A DNA stretch of 34,620 nucleotides from an uncultured beta proteobacterium (GCA_902825845.1 CADECM010000023.1:29761-64380); one strand, 5' to 3'. Counted from the first letter of the stretch, positions 16,761 through 26,233 are shown. Notes: generated by a model from the letters alone, not told the origin. Program-made: numbers and translations.

Positions 16761-17918
16761 ATGGAATTTGACACGGATATCGCAATCGTAGGCGGCGGCC
16801 CGGTGGGTGCGGCGCTGGCGCTGGCGCTGCGCAACAGCCCATTGCGGGTCACGCTACTGGAAGCGCGAAGCGCGCCTGCCGCAAGCGCCGCACGCGATCC
16901 GCGCCCCATTGCAATTTCCCATGGCAGCCGCTTGCTGCTGGAACGGCTCGACGCATGGCGGACGTTGATGCCCGCACCCATAGCGCACATCCATGTATCG
17001 CAGCGCGGCGGTTTTGGGCGCATCGCCCTCAGCGCGCGCGACGCCGGCGTGCCCGCGCTCGGTTATGTCGTTGATTACAGCGACGTATTCACCAACCTCG
17101 CGAATGCGGCACGTGTCGCCGGCAGCGACTACCGTGATGACGCGCGGGTGAGCGCGATACACCGTGACGGCGATGGTTGCCGCATCGACTATGCGCTCGG
17201 CGGCGACACGGCGGCACTCCATGCGCGCCTGGCCGTGGTCGCCGATGGCGGCGCCATCGACGGCATCGCGCCGGCAAAGGTCGTCGACTATGCGCAGTGC
17301 GCACTGACCGCGCGGGTGCGCGCGGCGCAACCGCATCGCGACACGGCCTACGAGCGGTTTACGACGGAAGGCCCTCTCGCGTTGCTGCCCTTTGGCACGG
17401 AAATGGCCCTCGTGTGGACACTCACGGCGGCGCGCGCGCAGTGGCTGGAGGGCGCGGCGGAAAGCGAATTTCTTGCGGCGCTGCGCAACGCCTTCGGCGG
17501 GCGCATGGGCGAGTTTACGCAGGTTGCGCGGCGCGCGAGTTACCCGTTGATGCTGCGCTTGTCGGCCCATGCAGACCCGGCGCACGTGGTCACCATCGGT
17601 AATGCCGCGCAGACCCTGCATCCGGTCGCGGGACAGGGCTTTAATCTCGGGTTGCGCGACGCATGGGAACTCGCACAGGTTCTGTGCACCACACCGGCGC
17701 AAGCGCTCGCCAGCCCCGATGGTCTGCGCCGCTATCGCAACGCGCGGCGCCTCGACCGCCTTGCCACGGCAGGCACGACGCATGCGCTCGTACGCCTGTT
17801 CTCGAATGATTTTTTTGCGCTTGGCGCGGCACGCGGCGCAGGCATGACACTTCTTGGCTGCGTTCCGCCAGCGCGCGATTTTCTCGCGCGGCGCATGATC
17901 TTCGGCACGCACGGCTGA
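16761..17918 (+). CDS. ubiH: UbiH/UbiF-family FAD-dependent ubiquinone biosynthesis hydroxylase
   Basis: This flavoprotein monooxygenase hydroxylates the aromatic ring of ubiquinone precursors at the membrane. It has 385 residues. The FAD-binding Rossmann motif is IAIVGGGPVGAALALAL (7-23). The family motif DPRPIAISHGSRLLLERL starts at about 46. The second FAD motif is GNAAQTLHPVAGQGFNLGLRD (280-300). The segment TTEGPLALLPF (201-211) is typical of UbiH/COQ6. Placement right after pepP favours UbiH, but UbiF or UbiI homologues cannot be excluded from sequence alone. The Shine-Dalgarno is weak (GGCGG). Confidence 0.88.
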   Translation: MEFDTDIAIVGGGPVGAALALALRNSPLRVTLLEARSAPAASAARDPRPIAISHGSRLLLERLDAWRTLMPAPIAHIHVSQRGGFGRIALSARDAGVPALGYVVDYSDVFTNLANAARVAGSDYRDDARVSAIHRDGDGCRIDYALGGDTAALHARLAVVADGGAIDGIAPAKVVDYAQCALTARVRAAQPHRDTAYERFTTEGPLALLPFGTEMALVWTLTAARAQWLEGAAESEFLAALRNAFGGRMGEFTQVARRASYPLMLRLSAHADPAHVVTIGNAAQTLHPVAGQGFNLGLRDAWELAQVLCTTPAQALASPDGLRRYRNARRLDRLATAGTTHALVRLFSNDFFALGAARGAGMTLLGCVPPARDFLARRMIFGTHG

Positions 17919-18180
17919 TTGTCGCGCGCCGCGGCTGGCAAGCGCATCGCGTTACCACAATCGCGTACAAATGCAAGCGCGCGCGCCGCAGTACACAAAC
18001 TTTTTTCAACGCGCGTAAATTCACACGCCGCGCAATCGCATAGCGCATTTAACGCAAGTGGCGTACGAACAAATTTCGGTAAGTGCCTAGGACTACGCGG
18101 AGTTTTCGCCGCGCTCTGAACAATTCCGCGGCGCCTTTTCGCACCGGTAAACGCGTACACAATAAATTCGAAGAAACCCT
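17919..18180. other. Intergenic region upstream of the dusB-fis promoter
   Basis: This stretch has no convincing ORF. It is mixed in composition, with CGCGC-rich blocks and A/T tracts such as ACTTTTTTC near 18000 and ACAAATTTC near 18070. A small inverted repeat CGCGG/CCGCG spans 18096-18113. In E. coli the fis operon promoter binds several regulators including Fis itself, so regulatory sites are plausible, but I cannot name any. Confidence 0.4.
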
Positions 18181-18208
18181 TTGCACACTGCGCGCGCAGG
18201 ATTAGAAT
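18181..18208 (+). promoter_or_regulatory. Sigma-70-like promoter of dusB-fis
   Basis: TTGCAC (18181-18186), a 16-bp spacer and TAGAAT (18203-18208) form a plausible promoter. Transcription would begin near 18215, giving a leader of about 54 nt before dusB. Confidence 0.55.
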
Positions 18209-18268
18209 CGCGTCCTTCCCGCATCAGCCTGATCAGCCAGTACACGCGATTACCACAAAATAAAGTGT

Positions 18269-19276
18269 ATGCAAATCGGTAAGCATCAATTGAAGAACAG
18301 GCTGGTGGTGGCGCCGATGGCGGGAGTTACCGATCGGCCGTTCCGGCAATTGTGCAAGCAGATGGGCGCAGGCATGGCGGTGTCTGAAATGGTGGCGAGC
18401 AACTCGCTGCTGTGGGGCTCCGAGAAAACACGCCGCCGCGCCGACCACGCGGGCGAGGTCGATCCAATCTGCGTGCAGATTGCCGGCGCCGACCCGCAAA
18501 TGCTCGCCGACGCAGCGCGCCATAACGTCGACAACGGCGCCCAGATTATTGATATCAACATGGGCTGCCCGGCGAAAAAAGTATGCAACGTGATGGCGGG
18601 CTCCGCGCTGCTGCGGGACGAACCGCTGGTGACGCGCATCCTCGACGCCGTGGTGCGCGCCGTGCCGGTGCCGGTGACGCTGAAAATACGCACCGGCTGG
18701 GACCGCGGCAACCGCAATGCCGTCAGCGTGGCCAGGATTGCCGAACAGGCTGGCGTGCAGGCTCTCGCCATACACGGCCGCACGCGGGCTTGCGGCTTCA
18801 GCGGCGAAGCGGAGTACGACACCATCGCCGAGGTGAAAGCCGCCATCGGCATACCGGTCATTGCCAACGGCGATATCAGCACGCCCGAACAAGTCAGGCA
18901 CGTGCTCGACTACACGCGCGCAGACGCGGTGATGATCGGCCGCGCGGCGCAGGGTCGCCCCTGGATGTTCCGCGAAATCAATCACTTTCTCGCGACGGGC
19001 GCGCATTTGCCGCCGCCTGAAGTGCTCGAAATCCACCGCGTGCTGGTGGCGCATCTTCATGATCTTTATGGGTTTTACGGCGAGCACCGCGGGGTACGCG
19101 TGGCACGCAAGCATATATCCTGGTACAGCAAGGGGCTGGCCGGCTCGGCTGCGTTTCGTCATGCGATGAACCAGCTTGAAACCTGCCAGGAGCAACTGGC
19201 GGCAGTCGACGAATTCTTCAACGAACTCGCCGATCGCAGCCGACACCTGATCTACAGTGAGGATCTCGCGGCATGA
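18269..19276 (+). CDS. dusB: tRNA-dihydrouridine synthase B
   Basis: DusB is an FMN/NADPH enzyme that reduces uridine to dihydrouridine in the tRNA D-loop. The 335 residues form a TIM barrel plus a helical C-terminal domain. The start VVAPMAGVTDRPFRQLC (13-29) and the catalytic DINMGCPAKKVCN (95-107, catalytic C100) are diagnostic. IHGRTRACGFSGEADY-like (here ending EAEYD) and VIANGDI follow in order. The stop overlaps the fis start (ATGA), reproducing the dusB-fis operon of Gammaproteobacteria. Confidence 0.97.
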   Translation: MQIGKHQLKNRLVVAPMAGVTDRPFRQLCKQMGAGMAVSEMVASNSLLWGSEKTRRRADHAGEVDPICVQIAGADPQMLADAARHNVDNGAQIIDINMGCPAKKVCNVMAGSALLRDEPLVTRILDAVVRAVPVPVTLKIRTGWDRGNRNAVSVARIAEQAGVQALAIHGRTRACGFSGEAEYDTIAEVKAAIGIPVIANGDISTPEQVRHVLDYTRADAVMIGRAAQGRPWMFREINHFLATGAHLPPPEVLEIHRVLVAHLHDLYGFYGEHRGVRVARKHISWYSKGLAGSAAFRHAMNQLETCQEQLAAVDEFFNELADRSRHLIYSEDLAA

Positions 19277-19521
19277 TGAACCGGATGAACGACGGCGATA
19301 TGGCCCGTACGGTGCGCAGAGCAATCGACGGCTACTTCAAGGACCTGGATGGCGAAAAAGTGTCCGGCGTGTACGAGATGGTGATCAGCTGTGTGGAAAA
19401 GCCGCTGCTGGAATCGGTGCTGTCGCGCGTGCGGGGCAATCAGACGCACGCCGCCCAAATGCTGGGCCTCAATCGCAATACCCTGCGCAAGAAGATGAAG
19501 GCGCATGGCATCAAATTCTAG
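19273..19521 (+). CDS. fis: Fis family nucleoid-associated protein
   Basis: Fis is a DNA-bending nucleoid protein and global regulator, also acting in site-specific recombination. It has 82 residues, shorter than the 98 of E. coli Fis, as usual in Betaproteobacteria. The C-terminal helix-turn-helix reads RGNQTHAAQMLGLNRNTLRK (about 56-75). The N-terminal part (MNDGDMARTVRRAIDGYFKDL) contains the dimerisation helices. Two overlapping ATGs are available (19273 and 19276); the first overlaps the dusB stop. Expression is probably coupled to dusB. Confidence 0.95.
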   Translation: MMNRMNDGDMARTVRRAIDGYFKDLDGEKVSGVYEMVISCVEKPLLESVLSRVRGNQTHAAQMLGLNRNTLRKKMKAHGIKF

Positions 19522-19606
19522 GATGGCGTTGTACGATGCGGGTATTGGGCGTACCATCCGCGGGGTCGGCACAACTTTATTCTAACTCCCCGATCCTCGC
19601 TCCGGA

Positions 19607-21193
19607 ATGATCAAACAAGCGCTTATCAGCGTCTCGGACAAGTCAGGGTTGGTGGAATTCGCGCGCGGACTGGCGGCGCTCGGCGTTTCGCTGCTGTCCA
19701 CCGGCGGCACCGCGAAAATGCTGGCCGCCGCCGGCCTCGACGTAACCGAGGTCGCGGACTACACCGGCTTCCCGGAGATGCTCGATGGCCGCGTGAAGAC
19801 CCTGCACCCCAAAATACACGGCGGCCTGCTGGCGCGGCGTGAAGATCCCGCACACTTGAGCGCCATTGAGGCGGCAGGCATACCCACGATCGATTTGCTG
19901 GTGGTCAACCTGTACCCCTTCGAAGATACCGTCGCCAAAGCCGATTGCACGCTCGAAGACGCCATCGAAAACATCGACATCGGCGGACCGGCCATGGTGC
20001 GTTCGGCCGCAAAAAACTGGCGTGGCGTGGGCGTGCTCACCGATCCCGCGCAGTACGCGGCCGTTCTCGAGGAATTGAAGGCCGACGGCACACTGTCGGA
20101 CCAGACGCGTTTTGCGCTGTCGGTGGCGGCCTTCAACCGCATCTCCAATTACGATGCGGCAATCAGCGACTACCTGTCGGCGCTGCAGCCCGATGGCACG
20201 CGCGGCGAATTTCCGGCGCAGGCCAACGGGCGTTTTGTGAAGCTGCAGGATTTGCGTTATGGGGAAAACCCGCATCAGCGCGCGGCGCTTTATCGCGACC
20301 TGCACCCCGCGCCGGGGTCGCTGGTGTCGGCAAAACAGCTGCAGGGCAAGGAACTCTCCTATAACAACCTCGCCGACGCCGATGCGGCGTGGGAATGCGT
20401 AAAGTCTTTTGATGAACCGGCATGCGTGATCGTCAAGCATGCCAATCCCTGCGGCGTGGCCGTGGGCCGCGACGCCGCGCAAACCTATGCCAGGGCGTTC
20501 GCCACCGATCCCACATCGGCGTTCGGCGGCATCATTGCCTTTAACCGCACCGTGGATGCGGCCGCTGCGCAGGCCGTGAGCCAGCAGTTCGTCGAAGTGC
20601 TGATCGCGCCTGCGTACAGCCCGGATGCGCTGACCGTGCTCGCCGCCAAAACCAACGTGCGGGTGCTGGAAATTTCGCTGGCGGAAGTACGGCCCGACGG
20701 GACCACGGCCTGGGCGCGGGGCCGCAATGCCGCCGACGTGAAGCGCATCGGTTCCGGACTGCTGATCCAGTCGGCGGACAACCGGCAAGTCACCGCGGCA
20801 GAACTGAAGGTGGTGACCCGGATCAAGCCCACGCCGCAACAACTGGCCGATCTGCTGTTCGCGTGGCGCGTCGCCAAGTACGTAAAATCAAACGCCATCG
20901 TGTTCTGCGCCAATGGCCAGACGCTGGGCGTGGGCGCGGGGCAGATGAGTCGCATCGATTCCGCCCGCATCGCCTCGATCAAAGCCGCTCAGGCCAAATT
21001 AAGCCTGGCGGGATCGGTCGTCGCCTCGGACGCTTTTTTTCCGTTTCGCGATGGGGTCGACGCGGTGGCGGAGGCCGGCGCCAAGGCAGTCATCCAACCG
21101 GGCGGCAGCATACGCGACGACGAGGTCATCGCCGCCGCCGATGCGCACGGCATGGCCATGGTGTTTACCGGCGTGCGCCATTTCAGGCACTGA
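19607..21193 (+). CDS. purH: Bifunctional AICAR formyltransferase/IMP cyclohydrolase
   Basis: PurH catalyses the last two steps of de novo IMP synthesis. It has 528 residues. The N-terminal IMP cyclohydrolase (MGS-like) domain begins [18 protein letters not shown] and contains STGGTAKML and [16 protein letters not shown] (60-75). The C-terminal AICAR transformylase domain carries the catalytic K277-H278 in [13 protein letters not shown] and [12 protein letters not shown] (218-229). It lies 85 bases after fis and 86 before purD on the same strand. The pre-start sequence has only a weak CCGGA in place of a Shine-Dalgarno. Confidence 0.98.
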   Translation: MIKQALISVSDKSGLVEFARGLAALGVSLLSTGGTAKMLAAAGLDVTEVADYTGFPEMLDGRVKTLHPKIHGGLLARREDPAHLSAIEAAGIPTIDLLVVNLYPFEDTVAKADCTLEDAIENIDIGGPAMVRSAAKNWRGVGVLTDPAQYAAVLEELKADGTLSDQTRFALSVAAFNRISNYDAAISDYLSALQPDGTRGEFPAQANGRFVKLQDLRYGENPHQRAALYRDLHPAPGSLVSAKQLQGKELSYNNLADADAAWECVKSFDEPACVIVKHANPCGVAVGRDAAQTYARAFATDPTSAFGGIIAFNRTVDAAAAQAVSQQFVEVLIAPAYSPDALTVLAAKTNVRVLEISLAEVRPDGTTAWARGRNAADVKRIGSGLLIQSADNRQVTAAELKVVTRIKPTPQQLADLLFAWRVAKYVKSNAIVFCANGQTLGVGAGQMSRIDSARIASIKAAQAKLSLAGSVVASDAFFPFRDGVDAVAEAGAKAVIQPGGSIRDDEVIAAADAHGMAMVFTGVRHFRH

Positions 21194-21204
21194 ACCTTGA
21201 GGCC

Positions 21205-21272
21205 TGAGGCGCTACAACCAGTTTCGCGGGGCATCAGGCGTGTGCGCCGCACGCCGCACGCCTCGCGCCTCA
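21205..21272. repeat. Nested inverted repeat with 7-bp tandem units between purH and purD
   Basis: TGAGGCGC (21205-21212) pairs with GCGCCTCA (21265-21272). Inside, AGGCGTG (21236-21242) pairs with CACGCCT (21257-21263). Read on the minus strand the right part is four near-tandem 7-bp units: TGAGGCG, CGAGGCG, TGCGGCG, TGCGGCG. It could form an mRNA hairpin between the two genes. There is no T-tract, so it is not a canonical terminator. Confidence 0.6.
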
Positions 21273-21279
21273 CACAACC

Positions 21280-22584
21280 ATGAACATCCTCGTCATCGGC
21301 AGCGGCGGCCGCGAACACGCGCTGGCATGGCGCCTGCTGCAATCACCGCGCAGTTCAAAAATTTATGTGGCGCCGGGCAATGCCGGCACGGCGAATGAGG
21401 AGGGCATCGAAAATGTGCCTGTGACCGGGACCACAGCGCTCATTGATTTTGTCAAGAAAAACAATATTTTACTAACCGTTGTTGGGCCGGAGGCGCCACT
21501 CGCCGAGGGCGTGGTCGACGCGTTTCGCGCGGCCGGGTTGCGCATATTCGGTCCCACGCAGCGCGCGGCGCAACTGGAAAGTTCCAAGGATTTCTCCAAG
21601 CGTTTCATGCAGCGGCACGGCATTCCCACCGCCACTTTCGCCACGTTCAGCGATGCGGCCCAGGCGCATGCCTATATCGACCAGCACGGCGCGCCGATCG
21701 TGGTCAAGGCCGATGGCCTTGCGGCCGGCAAAGGCGTTGTGGTGGCGAATACGCTTGTAGAAGCGCACACAGCCGTGGACATGATGCTGGTGGACAGCAA
21801 GATGGGCGTAGCCGGTGCGCGCGTGGTAATCGAAGATTTCCTCGAAGGCGAAGAAGCCAGTTTCATTGTGATGGCGGACGGCCGCCACGCGCTGGCGCTT
21901 GCCAGCAGCCAGGATCACAAGCGTCTGCACGACGGCGACAGCGGTCCCAACACCGGCGGCATGGGCGCCTACTCCCCGGCGCCGGTGGTCACGCCCAGCA
22001 TCCACGCCAAGGTGATGCGTGAAGTCATCATGCCCACGCTGCACGGCATGGAAAAGGACGGCATCCCGTACGGCGGTTTTCTTTACGCGGGACTGATGAT
22101 CACCCGTGACGGCAGGATCAATACGCTGGAATTCAACTGCCGCCTGGGCGACCCGGAAACGCAGCCGATCATGATGCGTCTGAAGAGCGATCTGGTGGAT
22201 CTGGTCGAACATGCCATCGACGGCACGCTCGACAAAATCGAAGCGGACTGGGATCCGCGTGTGGCGCTGGGCGTGGTCATGGCCGCGCACGGCTATCCGG
22301 ACAACCCGCGCAAGGGCGACGTGATACGGGGCCTGACGGAGGCCGCCGCGGCCGGAGAGGACTATCACGTGTTTCATGCCGGCACCGCGCTCGACGGCCA
22401 AAAACTGGTGACCGCCGGCGGGCGTGTGCTTTGCGTCACCGCGTTGGGCCACAGCGTGCGCATCGCGCAAAAGCGCGCCTACGAAGCGGCGTCGCAGATC
22501 AGCTTTGACGGCATGCAGATGCGGCACGACATCGGCAACCGTGCGATCAGCACCGGAGGCGCCGGCGGCGCGCGCCGGCCGTAG
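21280..22584 (+). CDS. purD: Phosphoribosylamine-glycine ligase
   Basis: PurD (GARS) makes glycinamide ribonucleotide from phosphoribosylamine, glycine and ATP. It has 434 residues of ATP-grasp fold. The N-domain is [17 protein letters not shown], the substrate-binding region [16 protein letters not shown], the ATP-grasp loop [16 protein letters not shown], and the signature [32 protein letters not shown] holds the metal-binding residues. Residues 51-66 ([16 protein letters not shown]) are encoded by a local AT-rich IHF-like motif. The gene is followed after 44 bases by hemF. Confidence 0.97.
   Translation: MNILVIGSGGREHALAWRLLQSPRSSKIYVAPGNAGTANEEGIENVPVTGTTALIDFVKKNNILLTVVGPEAPLAEGVVDAFRAAGLRIFGPTQRAAQLESSKDFSKRFMQRHGIPTATFATFSDAAQAHAYIDQHGAPIVVKADGLAAGKGVVVANTLVEAHTAVDMMLVDSKMGVAGARVVIEDFLEGEEASFIVMADGRHALALASSQDHKRLHDGDSGPNTGGMGAYSPAPVVTPSIHAKVMREVIMPTLHGMEKDGIPYGGFLYAGLMITRDGRINTLEFNCRLGDPETQPIMMRLKSDLVDLVEHAIDGTLDKIEADWDPRVALGVVMAAHGYPDNPRKGDVIRGLTEAAAAGEDYHVFHAGTALDGQKLVTAGGRVLCVTALGHSVRIAQKRAYEAASQISFDGMQMRHDIGNRAISTGGAGGARRP
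21445..21471 (-). promoter_or_regulatory. IHF-like AT-rich motif, copy 7, inside purD
   Basis: On the minus strand the core is TAAAATATTGTTTTT, a one-mismatch match to YAANNNNTTGATW. In purD it encodes KKNNIL. It is among the weaker copies. Confidence 0.4.
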
Positions 22585-22591
22585 TTGCCGA

Positions 22592-22620
22592 TTCACGCGC
22601 AACGCGTTTTGCGCTATCTT
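22592..22620 (+). promoter_or_regulatory. Possible promoter directly before hemF
   Basis: TTCACG (22592-22597), a 17-bp spacer and TATCTT (22615-22620) form a moderate sigma-70-like promoter. The predicted start, near 22627, is almost at the hemF ATG (22629), implying a leaderless or very short-leader mRNA. Confidence 0.4.
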
Positions 22621-22628
22621 GTCCTGCC

Positions 22629-23528
22629 ATGGATAGCACCCCGGTAAAAGTCTACCTCGAAGGCCTGCAAAACCGCATCGTCGACGCGCTTGCGGCACTG
22701 GACGGCAGGTCTTTTGGGCGCGATGCATGGACACGCGCCCAGGGCGGCGGCGGCATTACCTGCATTCTTGAGCAGGGCGATGTGTTCGAGCGCGCCGGCG
22801 TCGGGTTTTCGCATGTGTTCGGACAGGGGCTGCCGCCCTCGGCCTCCGCCGCGCGGCCGGAACTCGCGGGCCGCGGTTTCGAAGCGCTGGGCGTGTCGCT
22901 GGTGCTGCATCCGCGCAATCCGTTCGTGCCGACGGTGCACATGAATGTGCGCTTTTTCTGCGCGATCAAGGCTGGCGCGGCACCGGTATGGTGGTTCGGC
23001 GGCGGCATGGACCTCACGCCTTACTATGGTTTCGTGGACGATGCGCGTCACTTCCATCGGAGCTGCCGCGATGCCCTGGCGCCCTTCGGCGCGGACCTGC
23101 ATCCCAAATACAAGACATGGTGCGACGACTATTTTTATCTGAAACACCGTAACGAGCCGCGCGGCATCGGCGGTATCTTTTACGACGACGTGCACACCCC
23201 CGATTTCGACACCTGCTTCGCCATGATGCAAGGCGTGGGTGATCACTTTTTGCCGGCTTACATGCCCATCGTCGAACGCCGCCGCGCGCTGCCCTACGGC
23301 GAAAGCGAGCGCGCGTTTCAGGCATACCGGCGCGGGCGCTACGTCGAGTTCAACCTGGTGTACGACCGCGGCACCTTGTTCGGCCTGCAATCCGGCGGAC
23401 GCGCGGAATCCATCCTGATGTCACTGCCGCCGCTGGTAAACTGGCGCTACGACTGGAAACCCGAGCCGGGCTCGCGCGAAGCGGCGCTGTACGATCAGTT
23501 TCTGGTCGCCAGGAACTGGCTGGACTAG
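22629..23528 (+). CDS. hemF: Oxygen-dependent coproporphyrinogen III oxidase
   Basis: HemF decarboxylates coproporphyrinogen III to protoporphyrinogen IX using O2, so the organism can make heme aerobically. It has 299 residues. Diagnostic motifs are [44 protein letters not shown] and [20 protein letters not shown], near the C-terminus. It is the last plus-strand gene before ntrC, whose convergent end is 16 bases away with no terminator visible between them. No Shine-Dalgarno precedes the ATG. Confidence 0.97.
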   Translation: MDSTPVKVYLEGLQNRIVDALAALDGRSFGRDAWTRAQGGGGITCILEQGDVFERAGVGFSHVFGQGLPPSASAARPELAGRGFEALGVSLVLHPRNPFVPTVHMNVRFFCAIKAGAAPVWWFGGGMDLTPYYGFVDDARHFHRSCRDALAPFGADLHPKYKTWCDDYFYLKHRNEPRGIGGIFYDDVHTPDFDTCFAMMQGVGDHFLPAYMPIVERRRALPYGESERAFQAYRRGRYVEFNLVYDRGTLFGLQSGGRAESILMSLPPLVNWRYDWKPEPGSREAALYDQFLVARNWLD

Positions 23529-23544
23529 TGTAGTGCTTCGTTGT

Positions 23545-25044
23545 TCATGGCTGGCCGCCCGGCGCGGCGTTGCCGCTGTTTGCCGCGGGTTCGTCCATGC
23601 CCAATTCCTGTACCTTGCGCGTGAGCGTGTTGCGCCCGATGCCCAGCAGGCTGGCCGCTTCAATGCGGCGGCCGCCCGTTTGCGCGAGCGCCTTCAGGAT
23701 CAGTGCCTTTTCGAACTGGTGCGTCAATTCATCCATGATGCGTGTTTCGCCGCGCGCAAGACGCACTTCGGCTTCGCGCTCCAGTGCACTCACCCAGTTC
23801 TGGTCCGTTGCCGCGGGCGTGTCGCTGCGTATTTCCGGCGGCAGATCGTCGATTTCAATCTGCGCGGCCGGTGCCATCACGGTGAGCCAATGGCACAGGT
23901 TTTCAAGCTGCCGCACGTTGCCGGGAAAATCCATCGCCGTTAAATAGCGCACCACGGCATCCGAAAAGCGCTTGGGTTCGACGCTGAGTTCGGTTGCGCT
24001 CTTGCGCAGAAAATGGCGCGCCAGCAGGGGAATGTCTTCGCGCCGCTCGCGCAGCGACGGCAACCTCAGTCGGATCACGTTGAGCCGGTGAAAGAGGTCC
24101 TCGCGGAACAGGCCCTGTTTCACACGCGCTTCCAGGTCCTGATGCGTGGCCGCGATCACACGCACACTGGCCTTGATTGGCTGATGGCCGCCGACACGGT
24201 AATAGTGGCCGTCGGACAGCACGCGCAGCAAGCGCGTCTGCAGTTCCGGCGGCATATCACCGATTTCATCGAGGAACAGCGTGCCGCCTTCAGCCTGCTC
24301 GAAGCGGCCGCGGCGCGTGGTTTGCGCACCGGTAAAGGCGCCGCGCTCGTGGCCGAACAGTTCGGATTCCAGCAACTCTTTGGGAATGGCCGCGGTATTG
24401 ATGGCAATGAACGGCTGCTTTGCGCGCGGACTGTGGCGGTGCAGCGCGCTTGCCACCAATTCCTTGCCCGTGCCCGATTCGCCGGTGATCAACACCGTGG
24501 CATTGGACTGCGCCAGCCGTCCTATGGCACGAAACACATTCTGCATCGACGGTGCCTGACCGAGGATTTCCGGCGCGGATTCGTGTACTTCCGCGGCCGT
24601 TTCCGGCGCCTGATTTTCGTTCATCGCACGGCGTATCAGTTCCACCGCGTCGTCGACGTCAAACGGTTTGGGCAGGTATTCATAGGCGCCGCCCTGAAAG
24701 GCGGTCACGGCATTGCCCAGATCGGAATACGCGGTCATGATGATAACCGGCAGCGCCGCATACTTCTCGCGCACTTTTTGCAGCAGCACGAGACCGGATT
24801 CGCCCGGCATGCGAATGTCACTCACCACCACGCGCGGGGTCTCTGATTCCAGTGCCTGCAGTGCTTCCTGGGCGGACGAAAACGTGCGGTGGGCGATGTT
24901 CTCGCGCGCCAGCGCCTTTTCGAACACCCAGCGTATCGAACGGTCGTCGTCGACGATCCATACCGGGTTTACCGACATGGGCGGCCTCGAAACCAGGCCC
25001 GCGGCAACGCGGGCAGACTGCGGCATGGCGCCTGTGGAATACAT
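23545..25044 (-). CDS. glnG: Nitrogen regulation response regulator NtrC
   Basis: NtrC activates sigma-54 promoters when phosphorylated by NtrB. From the ATG at 25044 it has 499 residues: receiver domain with D76 in VVSDIRMPG, AAA+ domain with Walker A GESGTGKE (188-195), the sigma-54-contacting GAFTGA (235-240) and Walker B LFLDEIGD (256-263), and a Fis-type HTH near 456-481 (GGRRIEAASLLGIGRNTLTR). The 25044 start has a strong AAAGGAG 7 nt upstream but adds 22 residues (MYSTGAMPQSARVAAG...) before the usual start. The ATG at 24978, with GAGG 6 nt upstream, gives the standard 477-residue protein and is a serious alternative. It follows ntrB by 76 bases. Confidence 0.94.
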   Translation of the reverse strand: MYSTGAMPQSARVAAGLVSRPPMSVNPVWIVDDDRSIRWVFEKALARENIAHRTFSSAQEALQALESETPRVVVSDIRMPGESGLVLLQKVREKYAALPVIIMTAYSDLGNAVTAFQGGAYEYLPKPFDVDDAVELIRRAMNENQAPETAAEVHESAPEILGQAPSMQNVFRAIGRLAQSNATVLITGESGTGKELVASALHRHSPRAKQPFIAINTAAIPKELLESELFGHERGAFTGAQTTRRGRFEQAEGGTLFLDEIGDMPPELQTRLLRVLSDGHYYRVGGHQPIKASVRVIAATHQDLEARVKQGLFREDLFHRLNVIRLRLPSLRERREDIPLLARHFLRKSATELSVEPKRFSDAVVRYLTAMDFPGNVRQLENLCHWLTVMAPAAQIEIDDLPPEIRSDTPAATDQNWVSALEREAEVRLARGETRIMDELTHQFEKALILKALAQTGGRRIEAASLLGIGRNTLTRKVQELGMDEPAANSGNAAPGGQP

Positions 25045-25120
25045 GGCAATGCTCCTTTCCCGCACAGGGAAACGTTTTCCTCGCTGGGGTTCAAGCGCTT
25101 TTGTCTGGGCCGCTGTTGTG

Positions 25121-26233
25121 TCATTGTGCAGCGCGTTGTGAATGCACGTCCGGCGCTTCCGCCACCGGCAGCAGTAACGTGAAGCAGGTGCGTCCGGGCG
25201 TGCTTTCGAACGTTAACGTGCCGTTGTGCTGGCTCACGAAATTCTGCGCGATGGTCAAGCCGAGGCCGCTGCCGCCTTCGCGCCCGGACACCAGCGGATA
25301 AAACACGCGTTCGCCGATCTCCGGCGGAATGCCAGGGCCGTTATCAATGATCGAGAGTTCGATGGCGTGCCGATAGCGTTTGCGTGCCAGTGTCACCTGG
25401 CGCGCCGCGCGGGTTTTCAGGATAATCTCGGCCGCAGGATCGATTGCGTCACGCTGTGCTTCGGTCAGCGCCTGCGCGGCATTGCGCGCCACATTGAGCG
25501 CGGCCTGTATCAATTGTTCGGCGTCGCCGTACACCAGCGGCAGACTGACATCGTAGTCGCGTGTGATGGTGATTGCTTTCTGATATTCCGCCGACAGCAC
25601 GCTGCGCACGCGCTCCAGCACTTCGTGGATGTTGACGTGGCTCGGCGTGGGCATGCGGTGCGGCGCCAGCAGACGGCCCATCAGCGCCTGCAGCCGGTCT
25701 GCTTCCTTCATGATGACCTGGGTGTACTCGTGCAAATCGGGATTCTCGAGTTCTCGATCGAGCAATTGCGCGGCGCCGCGGATGCCGCCCAACGGATTCT
25801 TGATTTCATGGGCAAGGTTGCGCATCAGTTCCCGGTTGGCCTCGGACTGGTCATGCACGCGCTCCTCGCGCGCGATGCGCAACTGTTGCTCGATCGGCCG
25901 GAACTCCACCAGACAGCCGTCCAGATCAAACGCGCTGTTGCGCTCGATCGGCGATACGGTGCAGGTGAGATGCAAACGCGGACGGCCGCTGACGCCGAGG
26001 GCCAAACCATGTTCCGAGAAGCTGCAGTTATGATCGCGCGCATACTGCAGGGCAGCTTCAAGCAGCTCGTGATCGGCAAAAATCCGGGCCAGTGAATGTC
26101 CCACGACGTGGGAACTGCTCAGTTCCAGCAGGTTTTCCGCGGCCGGATTCATATGACGCAGCACGTCGCCGTTATCCACGACAATCACTGCTGTCGCCAG
26201 CAAATCCAGGCCTGATAGTGCCGCGGGTGTCAT
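25121..26233 (-). CDS. glnL: Nitrogen regulation sensor histidine kinase NtrB
   Basis: NtrB is a cytoplasmic histidine kinase, normally controlled by PII, that phosphorylates NtrC under nitrogen limitation. It has 370 residues without membrane segments. A PAS-like domain covers about 8-110. The phosphoacceptor is H142 in RNLAHEIKNPLGGIRGAAQLL-type context. The catalytic domain has NVARNAAQAL (N-box, about 247-256), DNGPGIPPEIGERVF (G1) and GGSGLGLTIAQNF (G2). The AGGAG Shine-Dalgarno lies in the loop of a hairpin with perfect 7-bp arms, which may limit translation. It sits between the DUF4124 gene and ntrC. Confidence 0.96.
   Translation of the reverse strand: MTPAALSGLDLLATAVIVVDNGDVLRHMNPAAENLLELSSSHVVGHSLARIFADHELLEAALQYARDHNCSFSEHGLALGVSGRPRLHLTCTVSPIERNSAFDLDGCLVEFRPIEQQLRIAREERVHDQSEANRELMRNLAHEIKNPLGGIRGAAQLLDRELENPDLHEYTQVIMKEADRLQALMGRLLAPHRMPTPSHVNIHEVLERVRSVLSAEYQKAITITRDYDVSLPLVYGDAEQLIQAALNVARNAAQALTEAQRDAIDPAAEIILKTRAARQVTLARKRYRHAIELSIIDNGPGIPPEIGERVFYPLVSGREGGSGLGLTIAQNFVSQHNGTLTFESTPGRTCFTLLLPVAEAPDVHSQRAAQ

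Noticed and set aside
17919..18160. Minus-strand frame of 142 codons in the ubiH-dusB spacer
   Set aside because: Basic, low-information composition with no ribosome-binding site or motif. It appears non-coding.
18233..19324. 363-codon minus-strand frame antisense to dusB
   Set aside because: Shadow frame with His/Arg/Ala-rich composition. dusB is unmistakable on the plus strand.
21472..22734. 420-codon minus-strand frame antisense to purD
   Set aside because: No domain signal, and it crosses the purD-hemF spacer.
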